Shown here: piece by piece, positions 1 through 12,924 of the stretch | How the letters are laid out: every line of letters starts with the position of its first letter | Position numbering within the stretch: the first letter of the stretch is position 1 | The notes under the pieces: model-generated | Database searches by the model: none | Told to the model about the DNA's origin: nothing | The model's input: the letters and a program-made list of their open reading frames with translations, nothing else | Translations under genes and position numbers: made by a program | Assembly (NCBI RefSeq): GCF_016702655.1 | Contig: NZ_JADJDO010000016.1 | Location: 1-64,000, forward strand | DNA from: Ideonella sp. | GTDB lineage: Bacteria; Pseudomonadota; Gammaproteobacteria; Burkholderiales; Burkholderiaceae_C | Direction: 5' to 3' | DNA length: 64,000 nt

Positions 1-813
1 TGGCCGAGCACGCCCGAGACCTGCCTGGCCGATCGTGATCGTCGCCGAGGGCGCGTTGCCGCCGAGCGGCGCTGACTGCAGCATGTCCACGCAGCGGCTC
101 TCGTCGGCCAGGCAGAAGGCCGCGTGAACCGATGCGATGCCGGCGGTCGCGCTTGCGCCGCTGTCGGCGACGCCTAGCTTGAGGCCTATGAAAGGCGCCT
201 GCGTCGTGCCTTTGGCCGTGGCCGACAGTGACACCGAACTCGTCAGCAGTTGCGCACTGGTCAGCGTGGGTGCCACGTTGTCGAAGGTCCCGGGGTTGAC
301 GACCGTGAACGACGCGTTGCCGAGGGCGGCGAGCGCCGCCCCTTCGACCTTGCGCGGGTTGCCGGCCCGGTCGACGAGGCGGGCCTTGACGATGGTCCAG
401 GCCCGGCCTCGAGCAGGCGACCGGCGAAGAAGGGCGTGCTCATCGAGACGCGGCGCGATACCGTCTTGACGGGATAGTCGGAAGGATGCATAGGCCGCCA
501 GGCCCTGTCCGCTCGGGCCGACCGCCTGGATCAGGATGTGCGACAGGCCCGACAGGTCGTCCGACCCCCTTGACGAGTACGCTCAGCGGCACTGCACCCT
601 GTTCATGCTCCAGGTCGTGCCGGCGGTGAACTGGGTCAGGGTCGGCGGCGTCGTGTCGGCGACCGCGGACGCGTCCGGGGCCGCCTCACCAGTCGTCCCG
701 GTTCGATGGCTGCGATCGATCAGACGGCCCGCAGCGCCCTCGGCTTGGGCCGCTGCACAGCCGCCGAGCGCTGCCGTCAACAGCGCAGCCCGCAACAAGC
801 TCGATCGACGCAA
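1..813 (-). pseudogene. Secreted Ig-like lipoprotein, frameshifted and cut by the window edge
   Basis: A TTG start at 813 with a strong GGGGAGG ribosome site 4-5 nt upstream opens a lipoprotein-like signal ([11 protein letters not shown]). The text then reads [10 protein letters not shown], typical of Ig-like repeats. Near 590 the frame fails and coherent protein continues in other frames: PLSVLVKG, then SDDLSGLSHILIQAVGPSGQ, then DYPVKTVSRRVSMSTPFFAG, and finally a long open frame from about 430 to base 1 (WTIVKARLVDRAGNP, then DNVAPTLTSAQLLTSS, which echoes the first repeat). At least three small shifts are needed, so this is either a decaying gene or poor sequence. Function unknown; surface or secreted role inferred. 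Confidence 0.6.
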
Positions 814-860
814 GGCGCCTCCCCTGGTTCGTCCAGGGGAGCAATGTACGCCGCGGCGAT

Positions 861-1055
861 GGGCGCGGCAAACGACTCCGGGCCGCGCGGGACGACCCCG
901 CAATCCCGATTGCCCGCATGCCGGTGCTCGAAGTCTGGAAGGCCCACACCTCGATCGTCATGACGCGCAGCATGGCCTCGGGCCATGCCAGCGTCGACAA
1001 CCCGCTCTTCTACAAGGACAACAACCGCATGCTCTTCGGCGACGCGAAGATGATG
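861..1055 (+). pseudogene. pntB: 3' remnant of NAD(P) transhydrogenase beta subunit (pntB)
   Basis: The + strand from 882 reads [20 protein letters not shown] and continues with [17 protein letters not shown], which matches the conserved C-terminus of PntB as I know it from E. coli ([13 protein letters not shown]...NPLFFKEN...MLFGDAK). A one-base slip near 880 separates this from AANDS, the usual GANDTVNP region just upstream. The fragment ends without its own stop at 1055, directly against the stop codon of the DUF2950 gene on the other strand, and its last few residues are missing. The rest of pntB is absent, so it cannot make a functional proton-translocating transhydrogenase. Confidence 0.75.
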
Positions 1056-1982
1056 CTACGGCGCCACCACCTTCCATCCGGGGCCGGGGTCGAAGGAGGT
1101 CATCTTTGCGCCGAGCGCAGAAGTCTCTTTGCCGAGATCCTTCTCGAAGACCTTCCCGTTGTGGTTGACGATGAAGCTCATCACGCCCGTCTCGCCCCAC
1201 TCGGCGGGATAGGCCACCATCGCGAAGCCGGCGACCATGCGGCCATTGATGATGTAGTTGTGGGCACCCCCCGCGGCATAGGCGCCCTGGCGCGTCAGGA
1301 TCCTGAAGCGATAGCCCCGGTAGGGGTCGCCCGCCTTGTGGCCCTCGAGATAGGCTGCGCTCTCCGCGATCAGCGGGCCGAAGGGGCTCAACTCCTCGCC
1401 CTTGGCGGGGTCGGCGGTCCAGTACAGGCCGTCGCGCTTGCCCGGCGTGCTGGCCAGCTTCTGCGCGTACTGGCGCGCACCATCGCCGTCGCGGTCGACC
1501 GCCGCGAAGGCGCGCTGCGCATCGACAAAGGTGCGCAGCACGTAGATCGCATTGCGTTCGTTGGCGCCAATGCGGCGGTTGATGAGCTCGTCCTCGCCCA
1601 ACTCGGTGGCAAAGCGCCAGCGATCGCCGCTGCGCACGATGGGGAAGGGTAAGGGCCAGGCATCGGCGCCGATCAGCAACATGCGCCGGTCGGGGCCCGA
1701 CTCGCGCAGCACTCGCAGCGTCTGCATCGCAGCGTAGGCCTTCGCGCGCTCGGCGCTGGTTGCGGCGCGGTCGTCGCGGAGGACGAGGTGCTTGTAGTCG
1801 TCGCCGAAGATCGCCAGGATCTCGGCATCGCTGTCGGCCTTGAGCGCGGCCATCAGGGCGTCCACAGCCGCGTCCGGCGTGGCGAAGGTCTGCTGCGGGG
1901 CGGCCGTTGCGGCCAAGGGCAGGGCCAGGGCCAGCGTCAATATCAGGCGCCGCAGCAGGGCCCAAATACGGATGAGGTTCAT
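1056..1982 (-). CDS. DUF2950 family secreted protein
   Basis: A 308-residue protein with a hydrophobic signal peptide ([17 protein letters not shown]) followed by a DUF2950-type body: [20 protein letters not shown] near the start, [20 protein letters not shown] in the middle and [20 protein letters not shown] near the end. The family is periplasmic or extracellular and has no assigned activity. The start at 1982 has GAGG about 9 nt upstream; an upstream ATG at 2021 with GAGGG also has a plausible site. The neighbour upstream on the same strand is a DUF3300 gene, a pairing often seen, so they probably form one unit and act together at the envelope. Confidence 0.85.
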   Translation of the reverse strand: MNLIRIWALLRRLILTLALALPLAATAAPQQTFATPDAAVDALMAALKADSDAEILAIFGDDYKHLVLRDDRAATSAERAKAYAAMQTLRVLRESGPDRRMLLIGADAWPLPFPIVRSGDRWRFATELGEDELINRRIGANERNAIYVLRTFVDAQRAFAAVDRDGDGARQYAQKLASTPGKRDGLYWTADPAKGEELSPFGPLIAESAAYLEGHKAGDPYRGYRFRILTRQGAYAAGGAHNYIINGRMVAGFAMVAYPAEWGETGVMSFIVNHNGKVFEKDLGKETSALGAKMTSFDPGPGWKVVAP

Positions 1983-2037
1983 GGCGGATGCCTCGAGATG
2001 GATTGAAGTGGATGTGTGCATGGGGTCGCCCTCGTGA

Positions 2038-3321
2038 TCAACGACGACCGCCGCCGCCGCGGCCGCCGCCACCGCCGCCGCGCGCACCACCGCCACCCAT
2101 CGAGCGGGAACCGCCACCGGACATCGAGCTGCGGCTCGAGGCGCCACGCGAGCTGTCCATCTGCGTCTGCCGCCCCGAGCTGGAACCACCGAACACATCA
2201 CCACCTCCCCGGCTGGCGCCGCCGTAGCTTGACTGCTGGGTTCCCGGCCGGCTGCTCGCACCAGCACCAGCGCCCCCTCCTACGTCGCGCCCGCCGGGCT
2301 GCGCCGAAGCCCGATTGCTCGCGCCCGCACCGGCACCGGCACCGCCGGGTTGCGCCGACGCCCTGGCGCCGCCTGCTCCGCCCGAGCCCAAGTTGCCGGC
2401 GCCGGCACCACCGCGCGAGTCCCCGGGGCGCGCCCCCGCGGAGGGCGACTTGCCGACCGAGCTGCTGACCTGTCCAGGCTGCTTGCCGGACTTCCAGGAG
2501 GTGCTGCCCCGCTGTCCCGTTGTGCTGGCACGGTTGCTGGTACGGTCACCGCGATTGATGTTGGTGTTGCGATCGACATCGATGTTGATGTCGCCGCCGT
2601 TGTAGTCGGCGCCCCAGCGGCCGCCGTTCCAGGCCGCCCCGATGGCCGCGCCCCAGATCAAGCCCGTTGCGAGTGCGGCCCCGGGCGGGTAGGGGTAGTA
2701 GTACGACGGGTAGGCGTAGGGGTAGTAGCCATAGACCGGCGCCGTGCCATAGACAACCACCGTGCTGGGGGTGTACTGCGGCACATAGATCACCTCCGGA
2801 TTGGCCGGCTCGATGATGATGATCTCCTTCTCGGCCTTGACCACCTGCTTGTCATCGGACTTGAGGTTGCCCGCCGCCTGCGCGCGGCGCCGGAAGCTCT
2901 GCACACCGTCCAGCACTGCGCCCTGGTCGGCCACCACCGCCTCGCCCAGCGCGCTGGTCCAGTCGAGGTCGTTGCTCATCATCTTCACGACCGTGGGGTA
3001 GTTCAACAACGTCTTGACGGCGTCGTCCCACTTGTCGTCCATCGGCAGCTTGGGTTCGGATTTGCGTTTTTCCAGCCAGCGATCGGCCTGCACGATCTGC
3101 AGTGGGCTCGTCGATGCCGGCAGGATGACGGCGACCAGATCGTCGGGATACAGGGCGATGCGGCCGACCAGCTCGTCCATCGGATCGGCGGCCGGCGCCG
3201 CCGGCGCCTGGGCCACGGCGTGAAGTGCGACGAGGACGAGCAAGAGAACCGACAGCAGCGTGCGCCATGGCGAGCGGCCGCTCCGTTCGAAAGCGGCCTG
3301 GAGCCGAAGTTGGTTGGTCAT
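2038..3321 (-). CDS. DUF3300 family secreted protein with Gly/Ser-rich tail
   Basis: A 427-residue protein. Residues 20-40 form a signal peptide or anchor. The DUF3300 domain follows (about 45-240), with DELVGRIALYPDDLVAVILP, the repeated LLNYPTVVKMM pattern and EVIYVPQYTPSTVVVYG, then a Tyr/Pro-rich hydrophobic patch. The last ~170 residues are low-complexity Gly/Ser/Arg, ending in an almost pure Gly-Arg run. It lies just upstream of the DUF2950 gene on the same strand (about 55 nt gap) and is probably co-transcribed with it. The biochemical role of the family is unknown; the sequence indicates an exported, partly disordered protein. Confidence 0.85.
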   Translation of the reverse strand: MTNQLRLQAAFERSGRSPWRTLLSVLLLVLVALHAVAQAPAAPAADPMDELVGRIALYPDDLVAVILPASTSPLQIVQADRWLEKRKSEPKLPMDDKWDDAVKTLLNYPTVVKMMSNDLDWTSALGEAVVADQGAVLDGVQSFRRRAQAAGNLKSDDKQVVKAEKEIIIIEPANPEVIYVPQYTPSTVVVYGTAPVYGYYPYAYPSYYYPYPPGAALATGLIWGAAIGAAWNGGRWGADYNGGDINIDVDRNTNINRGDRTSNRASTTGQRGSTSWKSGKQPGQVSSSVGKSPSAGARPGDSRGGAGAGNLGSGGAGGARASAQPGGAGAGAGASNRASAQPGGRDVGGGAGAGASSRPGTQQSSYGGASRGGGDVFGGSSSGRQTQMDSSRGASSRSSMSGGGSRSMGGGGARGGGGGGRGGGGRR

Positions 3322-3643
3322 GTTTGTTCCCGATGCAGGTTTCAGCTAGCACATTGTCTGCCAGACTGGAGACATCTGGCGTCCCGGTACGTCACTCAGG
3401 GCCGGGCCTCGCCCGCGACGCCCAGTATGGATGAACGCGCATCGCGACCCGGGGGTTGACGCCGCGCCATCCCCGAAAGGACGAATCAATTACAGCAGCT
3501 TCGTCATTCGAGCATTGGACATTCTCAGACACGCGCTGTACAAGCTCGGACACGCGCGCCCACCTCCGGACGCCGTCCGATCTGGCCAGGGCTCGCGAGG
3601 CGTTCGACGCGACCGCATGCGCTCCGCCGGCACGGGCCGCGAC
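3322..3643. other. Intergenic region with no recognised gene
   Basis: About 320 nt between the DUF3300 start and the SDR stop. It is less GC-rich around 3480-3540. The only structure seen is two copies of GACACGCG about 20 nt apart near 3530-3560. The region should hold the promoter of the DUF3300/DUF2950 pair; no clear -35/-10 pair or terminator was found. Confidence 0.4.
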
Positions 3644-4414
3644 CTACCCCCGCCCGACGAAGGGCATGTTGGTCGCCATCACCGTCATGAAGAGCACGTT
3701 GGCCGATGGCGGCAGGCGCACCATCGCCATGAAGGTGTCGGTCACGGCGGCCATCTCCATGCGCGGCTCGGGGCGGATGCTGCCGTCGGCCTGCGGCACG
3801 CCGGCGACCATCTTCTCGGTCATGTCGCTCGCCACGTTGCCGATGTCGATCTGGCCGACGGCGATGGAATAGCGCCGCCCATCGAGCGACGCCGCACGTG
3901 TCAGGCCGCTGATGGCGTGCTTGGTCGCGGTGTAGGCAATCGACCCCGGCCGCGGCGCGTGGGCCGAGATCGAGCCGTTGTTGATGATGCGCCCGCCCTG
4001 CGGCGACTGGCTGCGCATCAGCTTGAAGGCCTCGGCGAGGCAGTAGAACGCGCCGCTCAGGTTCGTGTCGACGGCGCTGCGCCAGGCCGCGGCGCCGACT
4101 TCGTCGGGCGTCTTCGACGGCAGCGACACGCCGGCGTTGTTGAACAGCAGGTCCAGGCGTCCGAAGCGCTTGCGTACTTCCTCGAACAGCGCGGCGACGC
4201 TCGCGTCGTCGGTCACGTCGCACGCGATCGCGACCGCGCGCGCGGCGGCGTCTGCGCCGGCCGCCGCGATGGCGGCATGCAGCGTCTCGATGCGCCGCCC
4301 GGTGAAGACGACGTGCCAGCCGTCGGCGAGCAGCGCGGTCGCGCACCCCTTGCCGATGCCGGAGCCGGCGCCGGTGACGAGGGCGATCCTGGGGCTGGGG
4401 TCGGCTGTGCTCAT
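3644..4414 (-). CDS. SDR family NAD(P)-dependent oxidoreductase
   Basis: A 256-residue classical short-chain dehydrogenase/reductase. The Rossmann nucleotide-binding motif is at the N-terminus (ALVTGAGSGIGKG), NNAG follows near residue 95, and the catalytic Ser (NGSISA) and Tyr-x3-Lys (YTATK) come later. An R-rich TGRR after beta-2 favours NADP(H). The substrate cannot be told from sequence. The start at 4414 places the Rossmann motif ten residues in; longer upstream starts would add an unrelated leader. It is divergent from an Ldh-family dehydrogenase 98 bp away, so the two may share a control region and handle related hydroxy/keto acids (inference). Confidence 0.88.
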   Translation of the reverse strand: MSTADPSPRIALVTGAGSGIGKGCATALLADGWHVVFTGRRIETLHAAIAAAGADAAARAVAIACDVTDDASVAALFEEVRKRFGRLDLLFNNAGVSLPSKTPDEVGAAAWRSAVDTNLSGAFYCLAEAFKLMRSQSPQGGRIINNGSISAHAPRPGSIAYTATKHAISGLTRAASLDGRRYSIAVGQIDIGNVASDMTEKMVAGVPQADGSIRPEPRMEMAAVTDTFMAMVRLPPSANVLFMTVMATNMPFVGRG

Positions 4415-4512
4415 CGTCGTGCTCGTGATGGTGTGATCGATTTCCCCGCGGCGGAACTGGCGCACGCAGACCCTATCATGCCCCGCCATCCGGCCACCGA
4501 CAGAGGTCAAGC

Positions 4513-5589
4513 ATGAGCGGATTCCATACGATAGGCGTCGATCGTCTACAGGCGGCGATCGGCGCCGTCATGGCCGGTTTCGGCAGCAGCGCGGCTGAGG
4601 CCGACGCCGTCGCCACCAACCTGATCGAGGCCAACCTGATGGGTCACGACTCGCACGGCATCGGCATGCTGCCGCGCTATGCGGAGTCGTATCTTGAGGG
4701 CGGCCTCAAGCCCAACACCGCCGTGCGCACGGTGCTCGACGCCGGCGCGCTGCTGCGCCTGGACGGCGGCGCCGGGTTCGGCCAGGTCGTCGGCCGCCAG
4801 GCGATGGAGATCGGCATCGCGCGCGCACGCCAGCTCGGCTGCTGCACGGTCGCGCTCGGCAACGCGCACCACCTCGGGCGCATCGGCGCGTGGGCCGAGC
4901 TCGCGGCGCAGGCGGGGCTCGTGTCGATTCATTTCGTCAACGCGGTCTCGCGTCCGATCGTCGCGCCCTACGGCGGCGCCGACGCGCGCTTCGGCACCAA
5001 CCCGTTCACCGCCGGGCTGCCGCTGCCCGGGCGGCCGCCGCTGATCCTCGACTTCGCGACCAGCATCGTCGCCCAGGGCAAGACGCGCGTCGCGCACAAC
5101 AAGGGCGAGGCGGTCGCCGACGGGCTGCTGATCGACGACCGCGGCCAGCCGACCACCGACCCGCGCTTCGCCGTTATTCCGCCGTTCGGCGCGCTGCTCG
5201 CCTTCGGCGAGCACAAGGGCTACGGCCTGGCGGTGCTGTGCGAGTTGCTCGGCGGCGCGCTCGCCGCGGGCATGACGCAGCGAATGCCCTACGGCGGCGA
5301 GAAGCGCATCCTGAACGGCATGCTGACGGTGCTCGTCGATCCCGCCGCGTTCGGCGAGGTGGCGGCCTTCGAGCGTGAAGCCGACGCGTTCGTCGAGTGG
5401 CTGCTCGCCGCACCGGCGCGCGACGGGTTCGATCGCGTGCGCCTGGCCGGCGAGCCTGAGCGCGAGACACGCGCCGCGCGGGTCGCCCACGGCGTGCCGG
5501 TGGACGACACGACCTGGCAGCAGATCCTCGCCGCCGCCGCGGCGCTGGGCGTCGATCCCGCGGCGGTGGCGCGCGTGGCCGGAACCTGA
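4513..5589 (+). CDS. Malate/L-lactate dehydrogenase (Ldh_2) family oxidoreductase
   Basis: A 358-residue protein of the Ldh_2/YbiC family, which oxidises 2-hydroxy acids with NAD(P)+ and is unrelated to classical LDH. Diagnostic stretches are [17 protein letters not shown] (with the catalytic His region), [20 protein letters not shown] and [18 protein letters not shown]. Length agrees with the family (about 350-360). A TATCAT -10-like box at 4474-4479 lies in the gap to the divergent SDR gene, and the RNA would start close to the ATG. Downstream, an independent promoter and riboswitch open metH, so this gene is probably its own transcription unit. The true substrate (malate, lactate, sulfolactate or other) is unknown. 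Confidence 0.87.
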   Translation: MSGFHTIGVDRLQAAIGAVMAGFGSSAAEADAVATNLIEANLMGHDSHGIGMLPRYAESYLEGGLKPNTAVRTVLDAGALLRLDGGAGFGQVVGRQAMEIGIARARQLGCCTVALGNAHHLGRIGAWAELAAQAGLVSIHFVNAVSRPIVAPYGGADARFGTNPFTAGLPLPGRPPLILDFATSIVAQGKTRVAHNKGEAVADGLLIDDRGQPTTDPRFAVIPPFGALLAFGEHKGYGLAVLCELLGGALAAGMTQRMPYGGEKRILNGMLTVLVDPAAFGEVAAFEREADAFVEWLLAAPARDGFDRVRLAGEPERETRAARVAHGVPVDDTTWQQILAAAAALGVDPAAVARVAGT

Positions 5590-5605
5590 GCCGCCGACCC
5601 GGCCC

Positions 5606-5611
5606 TACAAT
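5606..5611 (+). promoter_or_regulatory. Predicted -10 box of the metH riboswitch transcript
   Basis: TACAAT about 8 nt before the first riboswitch stem, which puts transcription initiation at about 5617-5620, where the aptamer begins. No convincing -35 was seen. The same kind of box precedes dnaA (14151-14156) and, as TAGAAT, mnmG (43681-43686). Confidence 0.5.
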
Positions 5612-5619
5612 CTCGCCTC

Positions 5620-5720
5620 GCCCAAGGAGCGTTGCGACGGTCGCGGGAGCGCTTGCTCCCGGACTGCCAGGCTTGGGCACGGCGCGGCGCGCAGCCCGCC
5701 GCTCCCAACGGCGCTCACCC
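5620..5720 (+). promoter_or_regulatory. S-adenosylhomocysteine (SAH) riboswitch
   Basis: The segment matches the SAH aptamer consensus: an outer stem GCCCAA (5620-5625) with TTGGGC (5673-5678), the conserved GGAGCG(T/C)TGC core right after the first strand, the CCAGGCTTGGGC closing segment, and downstream AACGGCGCTCACC. The last element supplies CGCTC (5712-5716), which pairs with GAGCG (5627-5631) to form the pseudoknot. A variable hairpin lies at 5644-5661 (GGGAGC...GCTCCC). SAH riboswitches normally raise expression of SAH-recycling genes such as ahcY and metH, and this one lies directly before metH. Identification is from remembered consensus, not a covariance search. Confidence 0.88.
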
Positions 5721-5774
5721 GACTTGCAAGGTCGCGGTGAGACCCGCGGCCCGCCTAGCAGCCCGCCCGCCGCC

Positions 5775-8528
<2,754 letters not shown>

Positions 8529-8567
8529 CACGCGCCGCAGCGCCGCCGGGCGCTGCCACCGATCAGT

Positions 8568-9647
8568 TCAGAACAACCAATCCCACGCGACCGACTGCGT
8601 CGACTCGGGCACGCCATTGTCGTCGGCGTCGAGTTCGAGCCGAACCGAGTCGGGCGACAGCACGGTCATCACGAGCGTCCCGGTCTTGCCGTGGACCTCG
8701 ACTTCGCCCGCGTAGGGATAGTCATCGCCGTCGGCCTCGACGATCGGCGCGCCCGGCCGGGTCGCGACCTGAACCGAACCGCCAGCGGCAGCCGATTCGA
8801 GCATGCCGTTGGCGGTCAGCGTCGAGAGCCCGGCCGTCACGCGACCCGGCGGCACGGCAGCGGCGTCGTAGGTCAGCTCCACGGCGAAGCCGTTCTTCAG
8901 CGTGACCGTGTCGGCGAACGACAGGTGATAGATGTTGACCTTGGCCACGACCGCGCCTTCCGCGGTCATGCTCATGACTTCCACCTCGCTGTTCACCACC
9001 TCGCTAAAGAGCTGCACCGAGCCGGTGATCGTCGTGCCATGGCGCGCGGTCGCGTCGGATAGGTTGGTCATCGTCAACCGGGCGCGCATCACCTCCGTGC
9101 TGATCTCGCTGACCGTCGTCGCGACCACCCCGTCGATGGTCTCGTCCGGCGTGTCCTTGCAGGCATTGAATGCGAGCGTCAACACATCGGCCGGGCCGAT
9201 GTCGCCGTTGTTGTCACGGTCGTCGAAGGTCGTGGAAAACGATCCCGAGTACAGGCAGGGCTCGTCGTAGGGGCCATAGACGGTCAGCGGCCGCACGCGG
9301 GTCGTGCCTGCCGCCAGGGCCTTGACGCGCTCTGGCTGCCGCACCGCCGCGATGACGCGGCCCAACCACCCTGCCCCACGCATGTCGGCCTGGCGCTGCG
9401 CCGCGCTGCGACTCGACACCGAAAGCGCAGCAAGCGGCAGCGTCTGCACCGGGCTCATCGCGAGAATGCCTGCGGCGGTCGAGTGGGCAACGGTATCGCG
9501 GTTACCGGCGTCGAGCGTCAGCGTCGCCGCCGGTGGTGGGGGAGCACCTCCGTCCCCACCGCCACCTCCGCAACCGGCCAAGGCCAAGCCCAATGCAGCC
9601 GCCACGGCCAATTGAATTCCACGCATGCCTCGTGCAGTCCGGTCCAT
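8568..9647 (-). CDS. Predicted lipoprotein of unknown function
   Basis: A 359-residue protein starting at ATG 9647 with GGGAG upstream. The lipobox LALAGC is followed by a Gly-run and a Pro linker, typical of outer-membrane lipoproteins. The body is beta-rich with no family I recognise. It contains DDRDNNGDIGPADVLTLAF and, near the C-terminus, LELDADDNGVPESTQ, both of which look like Ca-binding or dockerin-like Asp/Asn-rich loops. It is convergent with metH, whose stop is 40 nt away, and is a single gene on its strand. Envelope location is supported by the lipobox; function is unknown. Confidence 0.75.
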   Translation of the reverse strand: MDRTARGMRGIQLAVAAALGLALAGCGGGGGDGGAPPPPAATLTLDAGNRDTVAHSTAAGILAMSPVQTLPLAALSVSSRSAAQRQADMRGAGWLGRVIAAVRQPERVKALAAGTTRVRPLTVYGPYDEPCLYSGSFSTTFDDRDNNGDIGPADVLTLAFNACKDTPDETIDGVVATTVSEISTEVMRARLTMTNLSDATARHGTTITGSVQLFSEVVNSEVEVMSMTAEGAVVAKVNIYHLSFADTVTLKNGFAVELTYDAAAVPPGRVTAGLSTLTANGMLESAAAGGSVQVATRPGAPIVEADGDDYPYAGEVEVHGKTGTLVMTVLSPDSVRLELDADDNGVPESTQSVAWDWLF

Positions 9648-9797
9648 GAATGACTCCCGTTGGTTCTTCCCGAGTCCATTCTGCGCACCCCAACGGCAGG
9701 AGCGATGACGAAACGCAACGCTGGCAAGGAACGGAGGGGACAACTTGCGCCGGCTCTGCATCGCAATGCCGGGCGGTTCCGCCGAATCGGCGTGGCC

Positions 9798-11195
9798 TCA
9801 CTTGCCTATGCAAAAGCGCCCGAATATCTCTCCCAGCAGGTCGTCTGCGCTGAACTGACCGGTGATCTCGCCCAGGCAGTCGTGCGCGAGGCGCAGTTCC
9901 TCGGCCAGGAGTTCGAGCGCGGGCGCGGGGCCTGCGATCTGCTCGCCCGCGAGCCGCAGGTGCTCGCGCGTGCGCTCCAGCGCATGTACGTGGCGCGCAC
10001 GCGCGATGAACAGGCCTTCGGGCTGCGCCTGCCAGCCGGCCAGCGCGAGCAGGCGCGTGCGCAGCTCGGCCATGCCCTGGCCGCTACGGGCCGAGAGGCT
10101 GATCGCATTCGCGTCGGCGGGGCCGGGTGCCGCTGCCGGCGCGATGTCGGCCTTGTTGAAGACGTGCAGCAGGCGCGCGTCGCCGCCTTCGCGCGCGATC
10201 CGTGGCAGCCGCGCCGCGATGCGCAGTTCCTCCTCCCGGTAGGCCGGGTCGGCCTGGCGCGTCAGGTCGTGCAGGAAGAGCAGCGCGTCGGCGCGCTCGA
10301 TCTCGTCCCAAGCGCGCGCGATGCCGATGCGCTCGACCTCGTCGTGCGCCGCGTCGCGCAGGCCGGCGGTGTCGACGACGTGCAGCGGCACGCCCTCGAT
10401 CTGTATCGTCTGGCTGACCTTGTCGCGCGTCGTGCCTGGAATGGGCGTCACGATAGCGAGTTCGGCGCCGGCCAGCGCGTTGAGCAACGAGCTCTTGCCC
10501 ACGTTGGGCTGGCCGGCGATGACGACGGTGATGCCCTCGCGAAGCAGCGCGCCCTGGCGCGCCCGGGCGAGCACCGCATCGACCGCGACGATCACCTCGG
10601 CCAGCCGCTCGCGCGCCTTGGCCTGTTGGAGGAAGGCAATCTCCTCCTCGGGAAAGTCGAGCGTCGCCTCGACGAGCATGCGCAGTTCGACCAGCCGGTC
10701 GCGCAGCGCAGCCACTTCGTGCGAGAAGGCGCCGGAAAGCGAGCGCGCAGCCGAGCGCGCAGCCGCTTCGGTGCCGGCGTCGATCAGGTCGGCCACGGCT
10801 TCGGCCTGGGCGAGGTCGATGCGGTCGTTGAGGAAGGCACGCTCGGTAAACTCGCCCGGCCTTGCAAGGCGCATACCGATGTGAGCGCCTGCTTGCAGGC
10901 AGCGCGCGAGCAGCAGTTGCAGCACCACCGGGCCGCCGTGCGCCTGCAGTTCGAGCACTTCCTCGCCGGTGTAGGAGTGCGGCGCAGCAAACCAGATCGC
11001 CAGCCCTTGGTCGATGGCCTCGCCCTGTGCGTCGAGGAAGGGCAGCAGGGTCGCGCGGCGCGGTTCGAGCCGGCGCCCGCAGACGGCGGCGACGAGCGGC
11101 GCGAGATCGCGCCCCGACGCGCGCACGATGCCCACCGCGCCGCGGCCGGCCGCGGTGGCCACGGCGACGATGGGCTCGTCGTGGCGCGGCAGCAT
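9798..11195 (-). CDS. mnmE: tRNA uridine-5-carboxymethylaminomethyl modification GTPase MnmE
   Basis: A 465-residue MnmE (TrmE). The N-terminal tetrahydrofolate-binding domain starts [22 protein letters not shown] domain inserted in the helical domain shows GQPNVGKSS (P-loop), PIPGTTRD (G2), DTAGLRD (G3) and NKAD (G4). The C-terminal FCIGK contains the conserved Cys of the family. MnmE works with MnmG (43.8 kb in this window) to modify wobble uridine in certain tRNAs. It is the last gene of the leftward rpmH-rnpA-yidD-yidC-mnmE series, 16 nt after yidC, a conserved origin-flanking order. Confidence 0.97.
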   Translation of the reverse strand: MLPRHDEPIVAVATAAGRGAVGIVRASGRDLAPLVAAVCGRRLEPRRATLLPFLDAQGEAIDQGLAIWFAAPHSYTGEEVLELQAHGGPVVLQLLLARCLQAGAHIGMRLARPGEFTERAFLNDRIDLAQAEAVADLIDAGTEAAARSAARSLSGAFSHEVAALRDRLVELRMLVEATLDFPEEEIAFLQQAKARERLAEVIVAVDAVLARARQGALLREGITVVIAGQPNVGKSSLLNALAGAELAIVTPIPGTTRDKVSQTIQIEGVPLHVVDTAGLRDAAHDEVERIGIARAWDEIERADALLFLHDLTRQADPAYREEELRIAARLPRIAREGGDARLLHVFNKADIAPAAAPGPADANAISLSARSGQGMAELRTRLLALAGWQAQPEGLFIARARHVHALERTREHLRLAGEQIAGPAPALELLAEELRLAHDCLGEITGQFSADDLLGEIFGRFCIGK

Positions 11196-11211
11196 GGTGT
11201 GTTCGCCCGCG

Positions 11212-12924
11212 CTACTTGCCCAGCACGCCGAGCTGCTTGTTGATCAGGTACTGCTGCGCGATCGACAGGATGTTGTTCGTCAGCCAGTACAGCACCAGGC
11301 CGGCCGGGAAGAAGAAGAACATCACCGAGAACGCGAGCGGCATGATCCACATCATCTTGGCCTGCACCGGGTCGGGCGGGGTCGGGTTGAGCCAGACCTG
11401 CAGCAGCGAGGTCGCGGTCATCAGCAGCGGCAGGATGAACCAGGGGTCGGGCGCCGACAGGTCGTGGATCCACAGGATCCAGGGCGCGTTGCGCATCTCC
11501 ACGCTCGACAGCAGCACCCAGTACAGCGCAATGAAGAACGGCATCTGGGCGAAGATCGGCAGGCAGCCGCCGAGCGGGTTGACCTTCTCCTCGCGGTAGA
11601 TGCGCATCATCTCCTGCTGCATCTCCTGCGGCTTGTCCTTGAGCCGCTCGCGCATCGCCGTCACCTTGGGGTTGATGGCCTTCATCTTGGCCATCGAGCG
11701 GTAGGCACTCGCGTTGAGCCAGTAGAACGCGATCTTGAGCAGCACGACCAGCGCGACGATGGCCCAGCCCCAGTTGCCCAGGAAGCCGTGCAACTGCGTC
11801 AGGAGCCAGAACAGCGGCTTGGCGAGGATCGTGAACCAGCCGTAGTCCTTGACGAGTTCGAGCCCGGGTGCGAGCGCCGAGAGCTTGTTCTCCTCCTGCG
11901 GGCCGACGAACAGCGTCGCGTCGAAGGTCTTGCTCTGTCCGGCGGCGATGCTGCCCAGCGGCACCAGCATGCCGACCGCGTATTCGTTGGCGCCGACCTT
12001 GCGCGTGTAGAACTCGCGCGCCAGCTTGTCGGGCACCAGCCAGGCCGACGCGAAGTAGTGCTGCACCATCGCGACCCAGCCGTTGTCGGCCGCGACCGGG
12101 TGGCTCGGTTTCTCGGCCGCGCCGCGCTTCTCGATGTCCTTGAACTCGATCTTGTTGAACTTGGTCGCGTCGTCGTAGATCGCCGGGCCGGTGAACGTGA
12201 AGTAGAAGCTCGACTCGCCGGCCGGCGCGTTGCCGTCGCGAACGAGTTGCAGGTAGGCCTGCGGCGAGATCGGCGCGGCAGACAGGTTCGCCAGCTCGAG
12301 GCTGACGCCCACCACGTAGCTGCCGCGCTTGAAGATGTAGGTCTTGGCGAGCGTCGCGCCGCCGACCTCGGGCGACTCGAAACGCACCTTCAGCTCGTCG
12401 CTGCCGGCCTCCAGATCGCGCTTGCCGGGTACCCACTTCATCGGGGTCAGGTGGGTCGGACCCGGTATGCCGCCCTGAACGCCGAGCACGCCGGTCTGCG
12501 CCAGGTAGCGGCGTTCGGCCGAGCGGTCGAAGACGAGCACGTTCTTCGTCGGGTCATGCTGGTCCAATTGCCTGAGCAACTCGACCTTGACCGGATCGCC
12601 GCCCACGGCGTCGAACGTGATGCGAAACACGTCGGTCGTGATGGTCACGAGTTCGGCCTGCGCCGCGGCCGGTGCAGCGGCAGGCTCAGCGCCCGGGATC
12701 ACTGCCGCGCTGGGCGGCGCCGTGGCCGCCGTTGCGCCTGGCACCGGCAGCGCGGCGCTCGAGGCCGCGCCAGCGGCGGCGCTCGCCGGGCCGGTGGCGG
12801 TGGTCGCCGCGGGTGTCGGCGAGAACATCGAGCCTCGTCCGTTGTGCTTGTTCCAGCCGTCCCACAACAGAACGAGCGACATCGAGAACACCACCCACAG
12901 CAGGGTGCGGCGAATATCGTTCAT
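11212..12924 (-). CDS. yidC: Membrane protein insertase YidC
   Basis: A 570-residue inner-membrane insertase of the proteobacterial YidC1 type. An N-terminal TM segment ([20 protein letters not shown]) is followed by an Ala/Pro-rich linker (about 35-85), the large periplasmic beta-super-sandwich domain (about 90-340), and five C-terminal TM segments with the conserved cytoplasmic loop ([20 protein letters not shown]) and [20 protein letters not shown]. It helps fold and insert Sec-dependent and independent membrane proteins. The start overlaps the yidD stop by four bases (ATGA), so translation is coupled. The Ala/Pro linker is longer than in E. coli. Confidence 0.97.
   Translation of the reverse strand: MNDIRRTLLWVVFSMSLVLLWDGWNKHNGRGSMFSPTPAATTATGPASAAAGAASSAALPVPGATAATAPPSAAVIPGAEPAAAPAAAQAELVTITTDVFRITFDAVGGDPVKVELLRQLDQHDPTKNVLVFDRSAERRYLAQTGVLGVQGGIPGPTHLTPMKWVPGKRDLEAGSDELKVRFESPEVGGATLAKTYIFKRGSYVVGVSLELANLSAAPISPQAYLQLVRDGNAPAGESSFYFTFTGPAIYDDATKFNKIEFKDIEKRGAAEKPSHPVAADNGWVAMVQHYFASAWLVPDKLAREFYTRKVGANEYAVGMLVPLGSIAAGQSKTFDATLFVGPQEENKLSALAPGLELVKDYGWFTILAKPLFWLLTQLHGFLGNWGWAIVALVVLLKIAFYWLNASAYRSMAKMKAINPKVTAMRERLKDKPQEMQQEMMRIYREEKVNPLGGCLPIFAQMPFFIALYWVLLSSVEMRNAPWILWIHDLSAPDPWFILPLLMTATSLLQVWLNPTPPDPVQAKMMWIMPLAFSVMFFFFPAGLVLYWLTNNILSIAQQYLINKQLGVLGK

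Noticed and set aside
2038..2560. Gly/Ser/Arg-rich tail of the DUF3300 gene as a CRISPR or tandem repeat array
   Set aside because: The repeats are codon-level low complexity without constant spacing or spacers.
5673..5774. Upstream start of metH at 5673
   Set aside because: It would place coding sequence inside the 3' strand of the SAH riboswitch and adds an Arg/Pro-rich leader not seen in MetH.
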